From: Paremcibacter congregatus
Lineage (GTDB): Bacteria; Pseudomonadota; Alphaproteobacteria; Sphingomonadales; Emcibacteraceae
Direction of reading: 5' to 3'
Assembly: GCF_006385135.1 (NCBI RefSeq)
Contig: NZ_CP041025.1
Coordinates: forward strand, 961,501 to 1,025,500
DNA length: 64,000 nt
A model generated the notes under the pieces. The model saw only the letters and a list, made by a program, of their open reading frames with translations, ran no database searches and was not told the origin of the DNA. This document shows positions 54,657 through 62,729 of the stretch, piece after piece. The position numbers and the translations under genes are program-made. Positions within the stretch are counted from its first letter, which is position 1; every line of letters starts with the position of its first letter.

Positions 54657-55564
54657 GACAAAAGCCGCCGGTCAAGGGGGGCAAAAAGGTCTCCGGAAAG
54701 AAAGTACCAGCTAAGAAAGTCGTGAAGCGGGGGGCGAAACAGGCGCAGAGTCTGATTTGGCGCCGCCGGTGGGATCTTCTTATTCGCGCGACATCCATGG
54801 CGGTGGTGTGTTTCGGGGTGGTGACATCAATCTACATCTGGAAAAGCGGCTTGTTGAAGGAATGGATGCTGGAAGCAGGCGATACGGTGGATCGCCAGAT
54901 TGCCGAGGCGGGCTATACCGTGGGCGAGGTTCGTATTCGTGGACAGAAATATAGCACGCTGCAGCAAGTGCGTACGGCATTGGCGCTATATGATGGTCAG
55001 TCAATCGTGTCTTTGGATATTGATGAAATGCTTCGCCGGGTTGAGGCTTTGCCCTGGGTCAATGAGGCAACGATTGTCCGGGTGATGCCGGATGCTCTGG
55101 AAGTGACGATCACTGAACATACGGCGGCGGCGTTATGGCAGGTGGATGAACAGTTGTTTCTGATTACGGCCGAAGGACATATAATCACCGACCAGAATGT
55201 CGAGAGTTTTACTGATTTACCTCATGTGGTGGGGGAAGGGGCGCAGCAAAATCTGGCTGGCCTGTTGGCGATGAAAGCAACATACCCCGCTCTTTTTACC
55301 CGGGTAAAATCAGCCATCTGGGTCGGGGGGCGTCGTTGGGATCTGAATTTCCATAACGGGGTGAAAATAAAATTACCCGAGAAGGGATCAGACCTTGCAT
55401 GGGAGCAATTATACCAATATGAAGATCGACAGAAAATCCTGTCCAAAAAAATACTGATGATTGATCTCAGGCTACACGGCAAGACAGTTGTGCGTCTGAC
55501 CCCGGAAGAGGTGAAACGGCGCAAACTTCTGGCCGAAAGTGGACAGGCAGAAGAGACTATTTAA
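54644..55564 (+). CDS. ftsQ: Cell division protein FtsQ
   Basis: 306 residues: a basic, lysine-rich cytoplasmic start (PPVKGGKKVSGKKVPAKKVV), one transmembrane segment near residue 50 (ATSMAVVCFGVVTSIYIW), the POTRA domain (VGEVRIRGQKYSTLQQVRTA, SLDIDEMLRRVEALPWVNEA, IVRVMPDALEVTITEHTAAA), then the FtsQ beta domain. It recruits FtsL/FtsB to midcell. The start overlaps the end of ddl. Confidence 0.93.
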   Translation: MWPLRQKPPVKGGKKVSGKKVPAKKVVKRGAKQAQSLIWRRRWDLLIRATSMAVVCFGVVTSIYIWKSGLLKEWMLEAGDTVDRQIAEAGYTVGEVRIRGQKYSTLQQVRTALALYDGQSIVSLDIDEMLRRVEALPWVNEATIVRVMPDALEVTITEHTAAALWQVDEQLFLITAEGHIITDQNVESFTDLPHVVGEGAQQNLAGLLAMKATYPALFTRVKSAIWVGGRRWDLNFHNGVKIKLPEKGSDLAWEQLYQYEDRQKILSKKILMIDLRLHGKTVVRLTPEEVKRRKLLAESGQAEETI

Positions 55565-55578
55565 GGACAAATGAGCCA

Positions 55579-56874
55579 ATGCGAGAGCAGACCATTGCAG
55601 CATTAGATATCGGAACCAGCAAGGTTTGTTGCTTTATCGCCCGGGTGAGCGTCGATGGCGCGGTCACGGGGGAAAACGTGGATGAGATCAGTCGTCCGCG
55701 GGTGATCGGCATTGGTCACCAGATATCCAAGGGCCTGAAAGCGGGCACTATTGTTGATATGGAAGAAACGGAAACGTCTATTCGGGCGGCGGTGGATGCG
55801 GCCGAACGCATGGCGGGCGGCAGCCCGATCCACGATGTTTATGTGAATATTTCTGCCGGACAGCCGTCTTCCCGGGTCTTCTCGGTTGAAGTGGATGTGG
55901 CGGGTCACGAGATCAGCCAGTTGGATATCGACCGGGTGCTGGCGGCGGGGCAGGAAAACCTAAAGGAAGAAGAACGCTTCCTGCTGCATTCCCGCCCGAT
56001 AAATTTCAGCATTGATGGCGTGCCGGGGGCGAAAAAACCGCTTGGCATGTATGGCGAAAAACTCGGCGTGGAAATTCATATGTCGACTGTGGCGATCAGC
56101 CCGTTGAAGAACATTCAGACCTGCCTCAACCGATGCCATCTGAACTTGCAGGGGGTGGTCTTGACGCCCTATGCCTCGGCATTGTCGGCGCTGGTGCCGG
56201 ATGAACGGGACCTGGGGTCGATCTGTGTCGACATGGGCGGAGGGATCACCAGTATCGCGGCTTTTCGGGATAATGAATTTGTCTTTGGGGATATTCTGCC
56301 GGTGGGGGGCAATCACGTGACCCGTGATATCGCCCAGGGGCTGTCGGTGCCGGAAGCCAAAGCCGAACGTCTGAAAATCCTCTATGGGGATTGTCTGGTT
56401 GAACGGGTGCCGGTGCGGGAACAGATTGATATTGTGCAGACTGGCGAGGATGGCCGGGACCATGCCATGACCATTCCGCGGTCCATGCTGACGTCCATCG
56501 TTAATCCACGCATTGAAGAAATACTTGAACTGGTGCGGGACCGGATTGTTGAATGCGGCCTGGCGGACAGTGTCGGCCGGCGGATTGTTTTCACTGGCGG
56601 GGCGAGCCAGATTTCCGGACTTGAGGAATTGGCGCGCAAGATATTCTCTGCCGATGTTTCACCGGAACTGCGCGGGGATTTCCATGTCAGGATGGGGCGG
56701 CCGATCAGCATCGACGGGTTGGCGGACGCGACGGCGGGGCCTGTATTTTCGACCTGCGCGGGTTTGCTGAATTATGGCGCAGCCTTGCCGGGGGAAGTCC
56801 ATTACCGTAATGCGGAAAAACCAAAACCGGGATTTCTAACCCGGGCGCAAAGTTGGTTGAAAGCCAATTTTTAG
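55579..56874 (+). CDS. ftsA: Cell division protein FtsA
   Basis: 431-residue actin-like ATPase that tethers FtsZ to the membrane. Motifs: IAALDIGTSKVCCFIARV at the start, DVYVNISAGQPSSRVFSVEV, ICVDMGGGITSIAAF, GDILPVGGNHVTRDIAQGLS and VFTGGASQISGLEELARK. The end (GFLTRAQSWLKANF) forms the amphipathic membrane-targeting helix. It is followed by a 195-nt gap dense with regulatory motifs before ftsZ. Confidence 0.96.
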   Translation: MREQTIAALDIGTSKVCCFIARVSVDGAVTGENVDEISRPRVIGIGHQISKGLKAGTIVDMEETETSIRAAVDAAERMAGGSPIHDVYVNISAGQPSSRVFSVEVDVAGHEISQLDIDRVLAAGQENLKEEERFLLHSRPINFSIDGVPGAKKPLGMYGEKLGVEIHMSTVAISPLKNIQTCLNRCHLNLQGVVLTPYASALSALVPDERDLGSICVDMGGGITSIAAFRDNEFVFGDILPVGGNHVTRDIAQGLSVPEAKAERLKILYGDCLVERVPVREQIDIVQTGEDGRDHAMTIPRSMLTSIVNPRIEEILELVRDRIVECGLADSVGRRIVFTGGASQISGLEELARKIFSADVSPELRGDFHVRMGRPISIDGLADATAGPVFSTCAGLLNYGAALPGEVHYRNAEKPKPGFLTRAQSWLKANF

Positions 56875-56913
56875 AAGAAACCGGGCGGGGCTAGGGTGAT
56901 TTTTTGGGAAAAA

Positions 56914-57037
56914 GAGTCAAAAAAGGCCAAAAAACGACTCGAAAGACGAAAAAAACGACTCGGGACGCAGTTTTTCTAGACAGCGCGAATCACTTGAGTT
57001 AAATTATAGTTAACTATTTGTTAAGCCACATTGAATC
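56914..57037. promoter_or_regulatory. Cluster of five GANTC (CcrM methylation) sites upstream of ftsZ
   Basis: GANTC occurs at 56914-56918 (GAGTC), 56936-56940 (GACTC), 56957-56961 (GACTC), 56987-56991 (GAATC) and 57033-57037 (GAATC). The first three start 22 and 21 nt apart, about two helical turns, and two of them lie in a 13-nt direct repeat (56929-56941 and 56950-56962). A random 256 nt would hold about one. In Caulobacter, CcrM methylation of such sites controls ftsZ transcription; the same role here is inference. Confidence 0.6.
56999..57024. promoter_or_regulatory. Triple CtrA half-site array upstream of ftsZ
   Basis: TTAA at 56999-57002, 57010-57013 and 57021-57024, each separated by exactly 7 nt, giving two overlapping TTAA-N7-TTAA sites 46-71 nt before the ftsZ ATG. 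CtrA binds this spacing as a dimer and represses or activates ftsZ in Caulobacter. The identification rests on the motif and location. Confidence 0.62.
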
Positions 57038-57069
57038 GTAAATGAGCAACAGGGCAACCGGAGCGCACC

Positions 57070-58836
57070 ATGACCATAGAATTTACAACGACAGAATTAA
57101 CCGAACTGACACCTAAGATTACGGTGTTTGGCGTCGGGGGTGCAGGCGGTAATGCCGTCAACAACATGATTGAAACCGGACTCGAGGGTGTCGATTTCGT
57201 CGTTGCCAATACCGATGCTCAGGCGCTGGCCTATTCCAAGGCGGAACAGAAGGTGCAATTGGGCGCGTCATTGACCCAGGGGCTGGGCGCGGGGGCCCGT
57301 CCGGAAGTTGGACGCGCTGCTGCGGAAGAAACCATCGATTTGATCCGTGAACATTTGCGCGGGTGTCACATGACCTTTATCACGGCCGGCATGGGGGGCG
57401 GAACCGGAACCGGGGCTGCGCCGATCATCGCTCAGACGGCGCGGGAAGAAGGTATTCTGACGGTCGGTGTGGTGACCAAACCGTTCCAGTTCGAAGGCAA
57501 TCGCCGCATGTTGCTCGCGGATCAGGGTATTCAGGAATTGTCACAATATGTCGATACGCTGATCATTATTCCCAATCAGAACCTGTTCCGGATCGCCAAT
57601 GAGCGCACGACTTTCGCCGATGCCTTCTCCATGGCCGACGAAGTACTGCATTCCGGGGTGCGCGGGATTACCGATCTGATGGTGCTGCCGGGCCTGGTAA
57701 ATCTTGATTTTGCTGATGTACGTACCGTGATGAGCGAAATGGGCAAGGCCATGATGGGGACAGGTGAGGCCGAAGGCGAAAACCGGGCCCTGGAAGCTGC
57801 TGAAGCCGCCATATCCAATCCATTGCTGGATGAAGTTTCCATGAAAGGCGCCAACGGGGTGTTGATCAATATTACTGGGGGTATGGATCTGACCTTGTTT
57901 GAGGTTGATGAGGCGGCCAACCGTATCCGTAGCGAAGTCAACGCGGAAGCAAATATTCTGGTCGGGTCCGCCCTGAACCCGGATCTTGACGGTAAAATGC
58001 GGGTATCAGTTGTGGCGACTGGCATGGATTCAGATGGTCAGCCGCGTCGGGAAGAGCCGAAAAAAACATACAGTTTTGAAACGAAACCTGAGCCTGCCAA
58101 ACCAGCCGCAGACCCGACGCCGACAGGTGGATGGGATGAGCCTGTGGCCGCGCGCAAGAGCCTGGTCGAGAATGTTATGGCAGCGCCCGCTGCGCCGGAA
58201 GAGGCACGGGAAGAGGAGCCGCTTGAGCTGGTTAATGAAGCCCCGGTAGTAGAGGCGCCGATCGTAGAGGCACCTGTCGTAGCGGTGGCTGAGGAAAAAG
58301 GTCGGGATCAGGTGCGTCAGGAAACTGAAAGCCTGTTGGCGCAATTGGCCGACGGGATCGTGCAAAAACAAGCTGATGAGGCGCCCGAGCCTGCAGCGGA
58401 CGCAGGTTTGAGTGCGGAACGGGAAGAGCCCTTCATCGCAGCAGCGCCGGTCATGCCGAAGAAACGCATGGTCCCGCTGGAGGACGCCGCTGACCCGTTT
58501 GCCGAGGCGGCTATGGCCAATCCGGTGGTGGAAAAGACAACCGAGAAGCGCGGTTTTATGGGTATGTTCGGCAGCCGCCGCAAGACGGCTCCGAAGAAGC
58601 AGGCCATTTCCCGTCAGGCGGATTTGCTGGCCCCTGAGCCAGAGGCGCCCCGGAGTGAGCCAAGCTTGCGGCCCAACCCGTTAAAAGCGACGGCCCAGGC
58701 CCCGGTAGAACCGCAACAGCCAGCCACGACGCCGGTGGTTGAACCTGCAGTCGAAGCAGACACACCGTCCGGCCAAAAAAGCCAGGACGAAAACCATCTG
58801 GAAATTCCGGCGTTTTTGCGACGTCAGGCCAACTAG
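57070..58836 (+). CDS. ftsZ: Cell division protein FtsZ
   Basis: 588-residue tubulin-like GTPase forming the Z-ring. The globular domain covers residues about 15-320: [17 protein letters not shown], the GTP motif [13 protein letters not shown] (about 105-117), [18 protein letters not shown] and the T7 loop region [19 protein letters not shown] long proline-, glutamate- and alanine-rich linker of about 250 residues follows, as in alphaproteobacteria. The C-terminal conserved peptide [11 protein letters not shown] binds FtsA and other partners. It has its own regulatory region (GANTC and CtrA-type sites) after ftsA, so it can be transcribed apart from the rest of the cluster. Confidence 0.97.
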   Translation: MTIEFTTTELTELTPKITVFGVGGAGGNAVNNMIETGLEGVDFVVANTDAQALAYSKAEQKVQLGASLTQGLGAGARPEVGRAAAEETIDLIREHLRGCHMTFITAGMGGGTGTGAAPIIAQTAREEGILTVGVVTKPFQFEGNRRMLLADQGIQELSQYVDTLIIIPNQNLFRIANERTTFADAFSMADEVLHSGVRGITDLMVLPGLVNLDFADVRTVMSEMGKAMMGTGEAEGENRALEAAEAAISNPLLDEVSMKGANGVLINITGGMDLTLFEVDEAANRIRSEVNAEANILVGSALNPDLDGKMRVSVVATGMDSDGQPRREEPKKTYSFETKPEPAKPAADPTPTGGWDEPVAARKSLVENVMAAPAAPEEAREEEPLELVNEAPVVEAPIVEAPVVAVAEEKGRDQVRQETESLLAQLADGIVQKQADEAPEPAADAGLSAEREEPFIAAAPVMPKKRMVPLEDAADPFAEAAMANPVVEKTTEKRGFMGMFGSRRKTAPKKQAISRQADLLAPEPEAPRSEPSLRPNPLKATAQAPVEPQQPATTPVVEPAVEADTPSGQKSQDENHLEIPAFLRRQAN

Positions 58837-58891
58837 ACAGTTCAGACAGTAAAGAGGAACGGGTGAAATAATATTAAAAAAGACCGTATTG

Positions 58892-58910
58892 TTAAGCGCC
58901 CATTAACCAT
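58892..58910. promoter_or_regulatory. CtrA-type box downstream of ftsZ
   Basis: TTAA (58892-58895), GCGCCCA, then TTAACCAT (58903-58910). The spacing is exact and the second half matches the extended CtrA half-site TTAACCAT. Its place between converging genes is unusual, which suggests an unannotated transcript. Binding is inferred. Confidence 0.5.
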
Positions 58911-59031
58911 TAAAATGTTATTACAATTGCCATTGAGTAGAGAGTACCCAAAAAAATAATACAGTAGAGTAATAAAAAGAATAGTTACAGGCAGCGGGTA
59001 ATATAGTGGTTATTTTCCCGGAACTTAATTG

Positions 59032-59061
59032 AAAGAGACAGTTTTTACTGTCTCTTTTTTT
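59032..59061 (+). terminator. Rho-independent terminator downstream of ftsZ
   Basis: AAAGAGACAG (59032-59041) pairs perfectly with CTGTCTCTTT (59048-59057), loop TTTTTA, followed by a T-run to 59061. It lies about 200 nt after the ftsZ stop. Confidence 0.85.
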
Positions 59062-59137
59062 ATGAACTGGCGGTCTGGAATGCTTGAACTTACGGGCAGG
59101 GGGGACGTGCTGTGCTTATAGAGGAAAAGTGCCGGGC

Positions 59138-59167
59138 AAAAAAAGAGACGGTCCTTTGGACCGTCTC
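59138..59167 (-). terminator. Rho-independent terminator of hpd (minus strand)
   Basis: GAGACGGTCC (59145-59154) pairs perfectly with GGACCGTCTC (59158-59167). The A-run at 59138-59144 gives a T-run after the hairpin on the minus strand. Confidence 0.85.
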
Positions 59168-59194
59168 AAGACAGGGAAGGTTACTGTACTCAAC

Positions 59195-60247
59195 TTAGAC
59201 AACGCCGCGGCGCATCTGGTCCAGTTCAATGGATTCGAACAGGGCTTTGAAGTTGCCTTCGCCAAAGCCGTCATTGCCCTTGCGCTGGATGATCTCGAAA
59301 AAGATCGGGCCGATCACAGTGTCGGTGAAGATCTGCAGCAAAATACCTTCTTCCGGTGACCCATCGATCAGGATTTTGCGTTTGCGCAGTTCTTCGACAT
59401 CTTCACCGTGATCCTTGACCCGACTGTCAATCAGGTCGAAATAAGCGTCAATGGTGTCCTGTAGGACGATGCCGTTGGCGCGCAGTTGGTCGACGGATTT
59501 ATAGATATTGTCGGTATGCATGGCGACATGCTGAATGCCTTCGCCGCGATATTCCACCAGATATTCAACGATCTGTGACTTGCTGTCCTTGGATTCGTTC
59601 AGCGGGATGAAAATCTTGCCGCACGGACTTGCCATTGCCTGACTGGTCAGGCCGGTTTTCTGGCCATCAATATCGAAATATTTCTTTTCATGGAAGTTAA
59701 AGATTTTTTCGTAGAATTCAGCCCAATAAGACATGCGACCCTGGTAAACATTATGGGTCAGATGATCAAGATAGGTCAGATCACAACTGACCACATCCTT
59801 GTCGGCGGGATCGGTATAAGGATGGAAATCCACATCATATATGGTCTGGTCGCCGTAACGGTCGATGAGGTAGAGACGGCTTCCGCCGATGCCTTCAATG
59901 GCCGGAATATTCAGCTCCATGGGGCCGGCAGTGCTTTTGACTTCTTCGGCGCCATTTTCCAGGGCGCGTTTGAGCGCGAAGGTGGAATCCTTGACCCGGA
60001 AGGCCATGGACGCGATGCTGGGGCCGTGGGCAAATGCATAGCGTTGGGCAAAGCTGTTGGGTTCCGCATTCAGCAGAAAATTCACATCGCCCTGACGATA
60101 GAGGGTCACGTCTTTTGAACGATGTTTCGCGACGGCCTTGAAACCCATCTTACGGAACAGAACCCGCAACTCTTCCGGGTTCGGGGAGGCATACTCGATG
60201 AACTCAAAGCCATCTAGGCCCATGGGATTGGCGGTAGGATCTGCCAT
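59195..60247 (-). CDS. hpd: 4-hydroxyphenylpyruvate dioxygenase
   Basis: 350-residue non-heme Fe(II) enzyme converting 4-hydroxyphenylpyruvate to homogentisate in tyrosine breakdown. The iron ligands expected for the family are present: His162 in YLDHLTHNVYQGRM, His240 in EGIQHVAMHT and Glu318 in GPIFFEIIQRKG. Further: GFKAVAKHRSKDVTLYRQG, SPCGKIFIPLNES, and the C-terminal GFGEGNFKALFESIELDQ. GGAGA lies about 10 nt before the ATG. It is divergent from an Lrp/AsnC regulator; the rest of the homogentisate pathway is not in the window. Confidence 0.96.
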   Translation of the reverse strand: MADPTANPMGLDGFEFIEYASPNPEELRVLFRKMGFKAVAKHRSKDVTLYRQGDVNFLLNAEPNSFAQRYAFAHGPSIASMAFRVKDSTFALKRALENGAEEVKSTAGPMELNIPAIEGIGGSRLYLIDRYGDQTIYDVDFHPYTDPADKDVVSCDLTYLDHLTHNVYQGRMSYWAEFYEKIFNFHEKKYFDIDGQKTGLTSQAMASPCGKIFIPLNESKDSKSQIVEYLVEYRGEGIQHVAMHTDNIYKSVDQLRANGIVLQDTIDAYFDLIDSRVKDHGEDVEELRKRKILIDGSPEEGILLQIFTDTVIGPIFFEIIQRKGNDGFGEGNFKALFESIELDQMRRGVV

Positions 60248-60302
60248 AACTATACTATCTCCTGAAATACTGTTGATATGGTGTAATTATACTCCTTAAA
60301 TG

Positions 60303-60351
60303 TTGAAATATTGTTTTTAAAAACGAGGTGATTGGCGCTATATTGAAATAT
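60303..60351. promoter_or_regulatory. Direct repeats in the hpd / lrp divergent gap
   Basis: TTGAAATAT occurs at 60303-60311 and 60343-60351, exactly 40 nt (about four helical turns) apart, in the 130-nt gap between hpd and the Lrp/AsnC gene. Lrp-type proteins bind several phased AT-rich sites, so these are plausible operators. Confidence 0.4.
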
Positions 60352-60377
60352 AAAACCAAATTAAGGATATTTTTGAA

Positions 60378-60845
60378 ATGGCTATTTCGCTTGATGAATC
60401 GGACCGTAAAATACTTGATCTGATCCAGCAGGACGCGACACTGACCCACCAGGAAATTGCCGAGAAGACCGGGGTTTCCGCGACGTCTGTTTGGCGCAGA
60501 ATTAAGAATCTGGAAGAGGTTGGTGTTATTCGGGCCCAGGTGGCGTTGCTTGATCCAAAAAAAATCGGCATGCAGGTCTGCGCCCTGATTAATCTGCGGC
60601 TGGTGCGCCATGGCGAGGACACCCGGGTGGAGTTCGAGGAATTTATTGCGTCGCGACCAGAAGTCATGGAATGTTATGCGGTGGTGGGGAGTTATGATTA
60701 TATGTTAGTGGTGGTCGTGCCGGGTGTGGAGGATTACGAGATATTTCTATCCCGTCATCTGCTCAGTCACCATCTTGTAGCTTCATCCAATTCAAGCTTT
60801 ACCCTGCGGCGGGTGAAATACACCACGGCCCATGCCTTACGATGA
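60378..60845 (+). CDS. Lrp/AsnC-family transcriptional regulator
   Basis: 155 residues: the N-terminal helix-turn-helix (ISLDESDRKILDLIQQDATL, then THQEIAEKTGVSATSVWRRI) and the C-terminal RAM ligand domain (VALLDPKKIGMQVCALINLR; PEVMECYAVVGSYDYMLVVV). AAGGA precedes the ATG. Divergent placement makes hpd its likely target, with an aromatic amino acid or keto acid as effector; this fits known Lrp-type regulators of hpd genes but is inferred. Confidence 0.92.
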   Translation: MAISLDESDRKILDLIQQDATLTHQEIAEKTGVSATSVWRRIKNLEEVGVIRAQVALLDPKKIGMQVCALINLRLVRHGEDTRVEFEEFIASRPEVMECYAVVGSYDYMLVVVVPGVEDYEIFLSRHLLSHHLVASSNSSFTLRRVKYTTAHALR

Positions 60846-60883
60846 GAAGAAGTTGTTAAAAATAAAAAAATAAGGAGTAACAG

Positions 60884-61558
60884 GTGTTTATTGGACATTA
60901 TGCAGCGGGTTTTGCCCTGAAAGCGGTCGAAAGAAAGGCGTCATTGGGCGTACTTTTTCTGGCGGTTCAATTCGTCGATATACTGTATTTTATTCTCGTG
61001 CCGCTCGGGATCGAGCGCTTAAATATGGTGGAGAATTATACAGCCGTCAATCATATGGAATTGCTTTATTACCCCTATAGCCACAGTCTGATCGCGGCAT
61101 TTTTCTGGGGAGTGATTGCCTATGGTCTGTGGCGGTTTTTTCCCTGGTTCAAGAGAGAGAGGCGACATAGTGTGGCCATTGTGGTTGGGCTGGCGGTCCT
61201 GTCGCACTGGTTCATCGATTTTCTGGTTCATACGGCGGATATGCCACTTTTAGGTGATGACGGTGTGAAAGTCGGTTTCGGGCTGTGGAATAATTTTTCC
61301 CTGACCGTGATGGGGGAGATATCTCTGTTGCTGGCGGCGGTGTTCTATTATGTGAAAAGGACAAAGCCGAAAGGTAAATGGGGTGGAACTGCGGTCTGGA
61401 TTTTCACACTTCTGATGGTTGGTGTATATCTGATGACCGTGACGGCACCTTTTGATCCGGGGATCACACCGGACATCGCATCATATGGTGGCTTGGTGTT
61501 ATATTTTCTTTTTGGCGCCGCGGCCTTCTGGATCGATCGTTTCCGCAACGGAGCATAA
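60884..61558 (+). CDS. Membrane protein, possible membrane-bound metal-dependent hydrolase
   Basis: 224-residue integral membrane protein with about six hydrophobic segments. The N-terminus FIGHYAAGFALKAVE, the motif LYYPYSHSLIAAFFW and VLSHWFIDFLVHTADMP place His and Asp residues as in the YdjM/YfhO-like DUF457 membrane metal-dependent hydrolases. The resemblance is by motif only; substrate unknown. The GTG 60884 has AAGGAG 7 nt upstream. It follows the Lrp gene by 38 nt and ends in a bidirectional terminator. Confidence 0.7.
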   Translation: MFIGHYAAGFALKAVERKASLGVLFLAVQFVDILYFILVPLGIERLNMVENYTAVNHMELLYYPYSHSLIAAFFWGVIAYGLWRFFPWFKRERRHSVAIVVGLAVLSHWFIDFLVHTADMPLLGDDGVKVGFGLWNNFSLTVMGEISLLLAAVFYYVKRTKPKGKWGGTAVWIFTLLMVGVYLMTVTAPFDPGITPDIASYGGLVLYFLFGAAAFWIDRFRNGA

Positions 61559-61591
61559 AAAGAACGGCGCCGGGTCTGGCGCCGTTCTTTT
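61558..61591. terminator. Bidirectional terminator between membrane protein gene and hisC
   Basis: AAAAGAACGGCGCC (61558-61571) pairs perfectly with GGCGCCGTTCTTTT (61578-61591), loop GGGTCT. A/T ends serve both converging genes. Confidence 0.88.
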
Positions 61592-61604
61592 CATATATTA
61601 TCTG

Positions 61605-62699
61605 TTATGCCGCGAAGAACTCTGCAAACGCGGCGAGCATCGCTTCGTTTTCGGCATCAGTCCCAATGGTGATGCGCAGGGCTTGTGGCATACCGTAGTT
61701 GGCGACTGGCCGGACAATGATCCCGCGAGAGCGCAGGAACTGATCGGCGGCGAGGGACTGATCAGGGCCACCCGGGAAATGGGCCAGAAGAAAATTGCCC
61801 TGGCTCGGGGTTACGGTCATGTCCCATTCATTCAGGGCCTGGCTCAGTTTCGGCAACCATTTTAGATTATGGGCTTTGGCCTTCGCCACGTGGTCCTGAT
61901 CCCGGACCGCGGCGGTTGCGGCGGCCTGGGACAGGGCGGTGACGTTAAAGGCGCCACGAATGCGGTGCAGGATATCAAGCACACTTTTCGGACCGTAAGC
62001 CCAGCCTACCCGCGCCGCGGCGAGGCCGTAGATCTTGGAGAAAGTGCGGGTGACGATGGTGTTTTCCAGACCATTGTTCACCAGATCAAAACCGGCGTCA
62101 TAATCATCCTGATCGACATATTCTGCATAGGCCGCATCCAGCACCAGCAAAATATCATTGCGCAGGCCAGCCCGCAGACGCAGGATCTCGCTTTTCGACA
62201 GATAGGTGCCGGTGGGGTTGTTGGGGTTGGCAAGGTTGACGATCTTGGTTTTACCGGTCTGGGCCGCCAGAATGGCATCAACGTTGGCGGTAAAGTTGTC
62301 TTCCGGCACAACAACGGGGGTAGCGCCTACCGCATGGGTGGCGATGGGATACGCCAGGAAGCCATACTGACAGAAAATAATCTCGTCGCCGTCTGTGGCA
62401 TAGCCCTTGGCGAGCAGGTGCAGCAGCTCTTCCGAACCGTTGGAGCAGATGATCTGATCCGGGTCAATGTTATGGACATCACCAATAGCGGCGCGGAGCG
62501 CTGTACAGGCGGGGTCCGGATAAAGCTGCATGCCGCTGTCGGCCGCAGTTTTGACCGCGTCGATGGCCGCCGGGCTCGGGCCCATCGGGCTTTCGTTGGA
62601 TGCAAGTTTAATAACGGTGTCAAATCCTTCGATCTTGGCATCGCCCGCCTTATACGGGGTGATGTTCAGGACGCCTTTACGGGGCAGAATTTTGGCCAT
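61605..62699 (-). CDS. hisC: Histidinol-phosphate / aromatic aminotransferase
   Basis: 364-residue fold-type I PLP aminotransferase. Motifs: IKLASNESPMGPSPAAIDAV, NGSEELLHLLAKGY, LANPNNPTGTYLSKSEI, LDAAYAEYV, and the PLP lysine in TRTFSKIYGLAAARVGW. C-terminal RITIGTDAENEAMLAAF. HisC-type enzymes act on histidinol phosphate and often on Phe/Tyr/Trp. With hpd and indolepyruvate oxidoreductase next to it, a role in tyrosine or phenylalanine transamination is likely; no other his genes are near. AGAGGA precedes the ATG. Confidence 0.9.
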   Translation of the reverse strand: MAKILPRKGVLNITPYKAGDAKIEGFDTVIKLASNESPMGPSPAAIDAVKTAADSGMQLYPDPACTALRAAIGDVHNIDPDQIICSNGSEELLHLLAKGYATDGDEIIFCQYGFLAYPIATHAVGATPVVVPEDNFTANVDAILAAQTGKTKIVNLANPNNPTGTYLSKSEILRLRAGLRNDILLVLDAAYAEYVDQDDYDAGFDLVNNGLENTIVTRTFSKIYGLAAARVGWAYGPKSVLDILHRIRGAFNVTALSQAAATAAVRDQDHVAKAKAHNLKWLPKLSQALNEWDMTVTPSQGNFLLAHFPGGPDQSLAADQFLRSRGIIVRPVANYGMPQALRITIGTDAENEAMLAAFAEFFAA

Positions 62700-62729
62700 A
62701 GTGTGGTCCTCTAATTTTATATTAGTTTC

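Larger units (their letters stand above)
58837..59194. other. ftsZ-hpd intergenic region; candidate small RNA
   Basis: 358 nt between converging genes. A CtrA-type box (58892-58910) is followed about 120-150 nt later by an isolated terminator (59032-59061), with no credible open frame between. Either the ftsZ mRNA has a 220-nt 3' tail or a short RNA is made from a promoter near the box. The hpd terminator lies at 59138-59167. Confidence 0.4.

Noticed and set aside
59084-59359. 91-codon plus-strand frame between ftsZ and hpd
   Set aside because: It crosses the hpd terminator and runs antisense into hpd; no ribosome site or family features.
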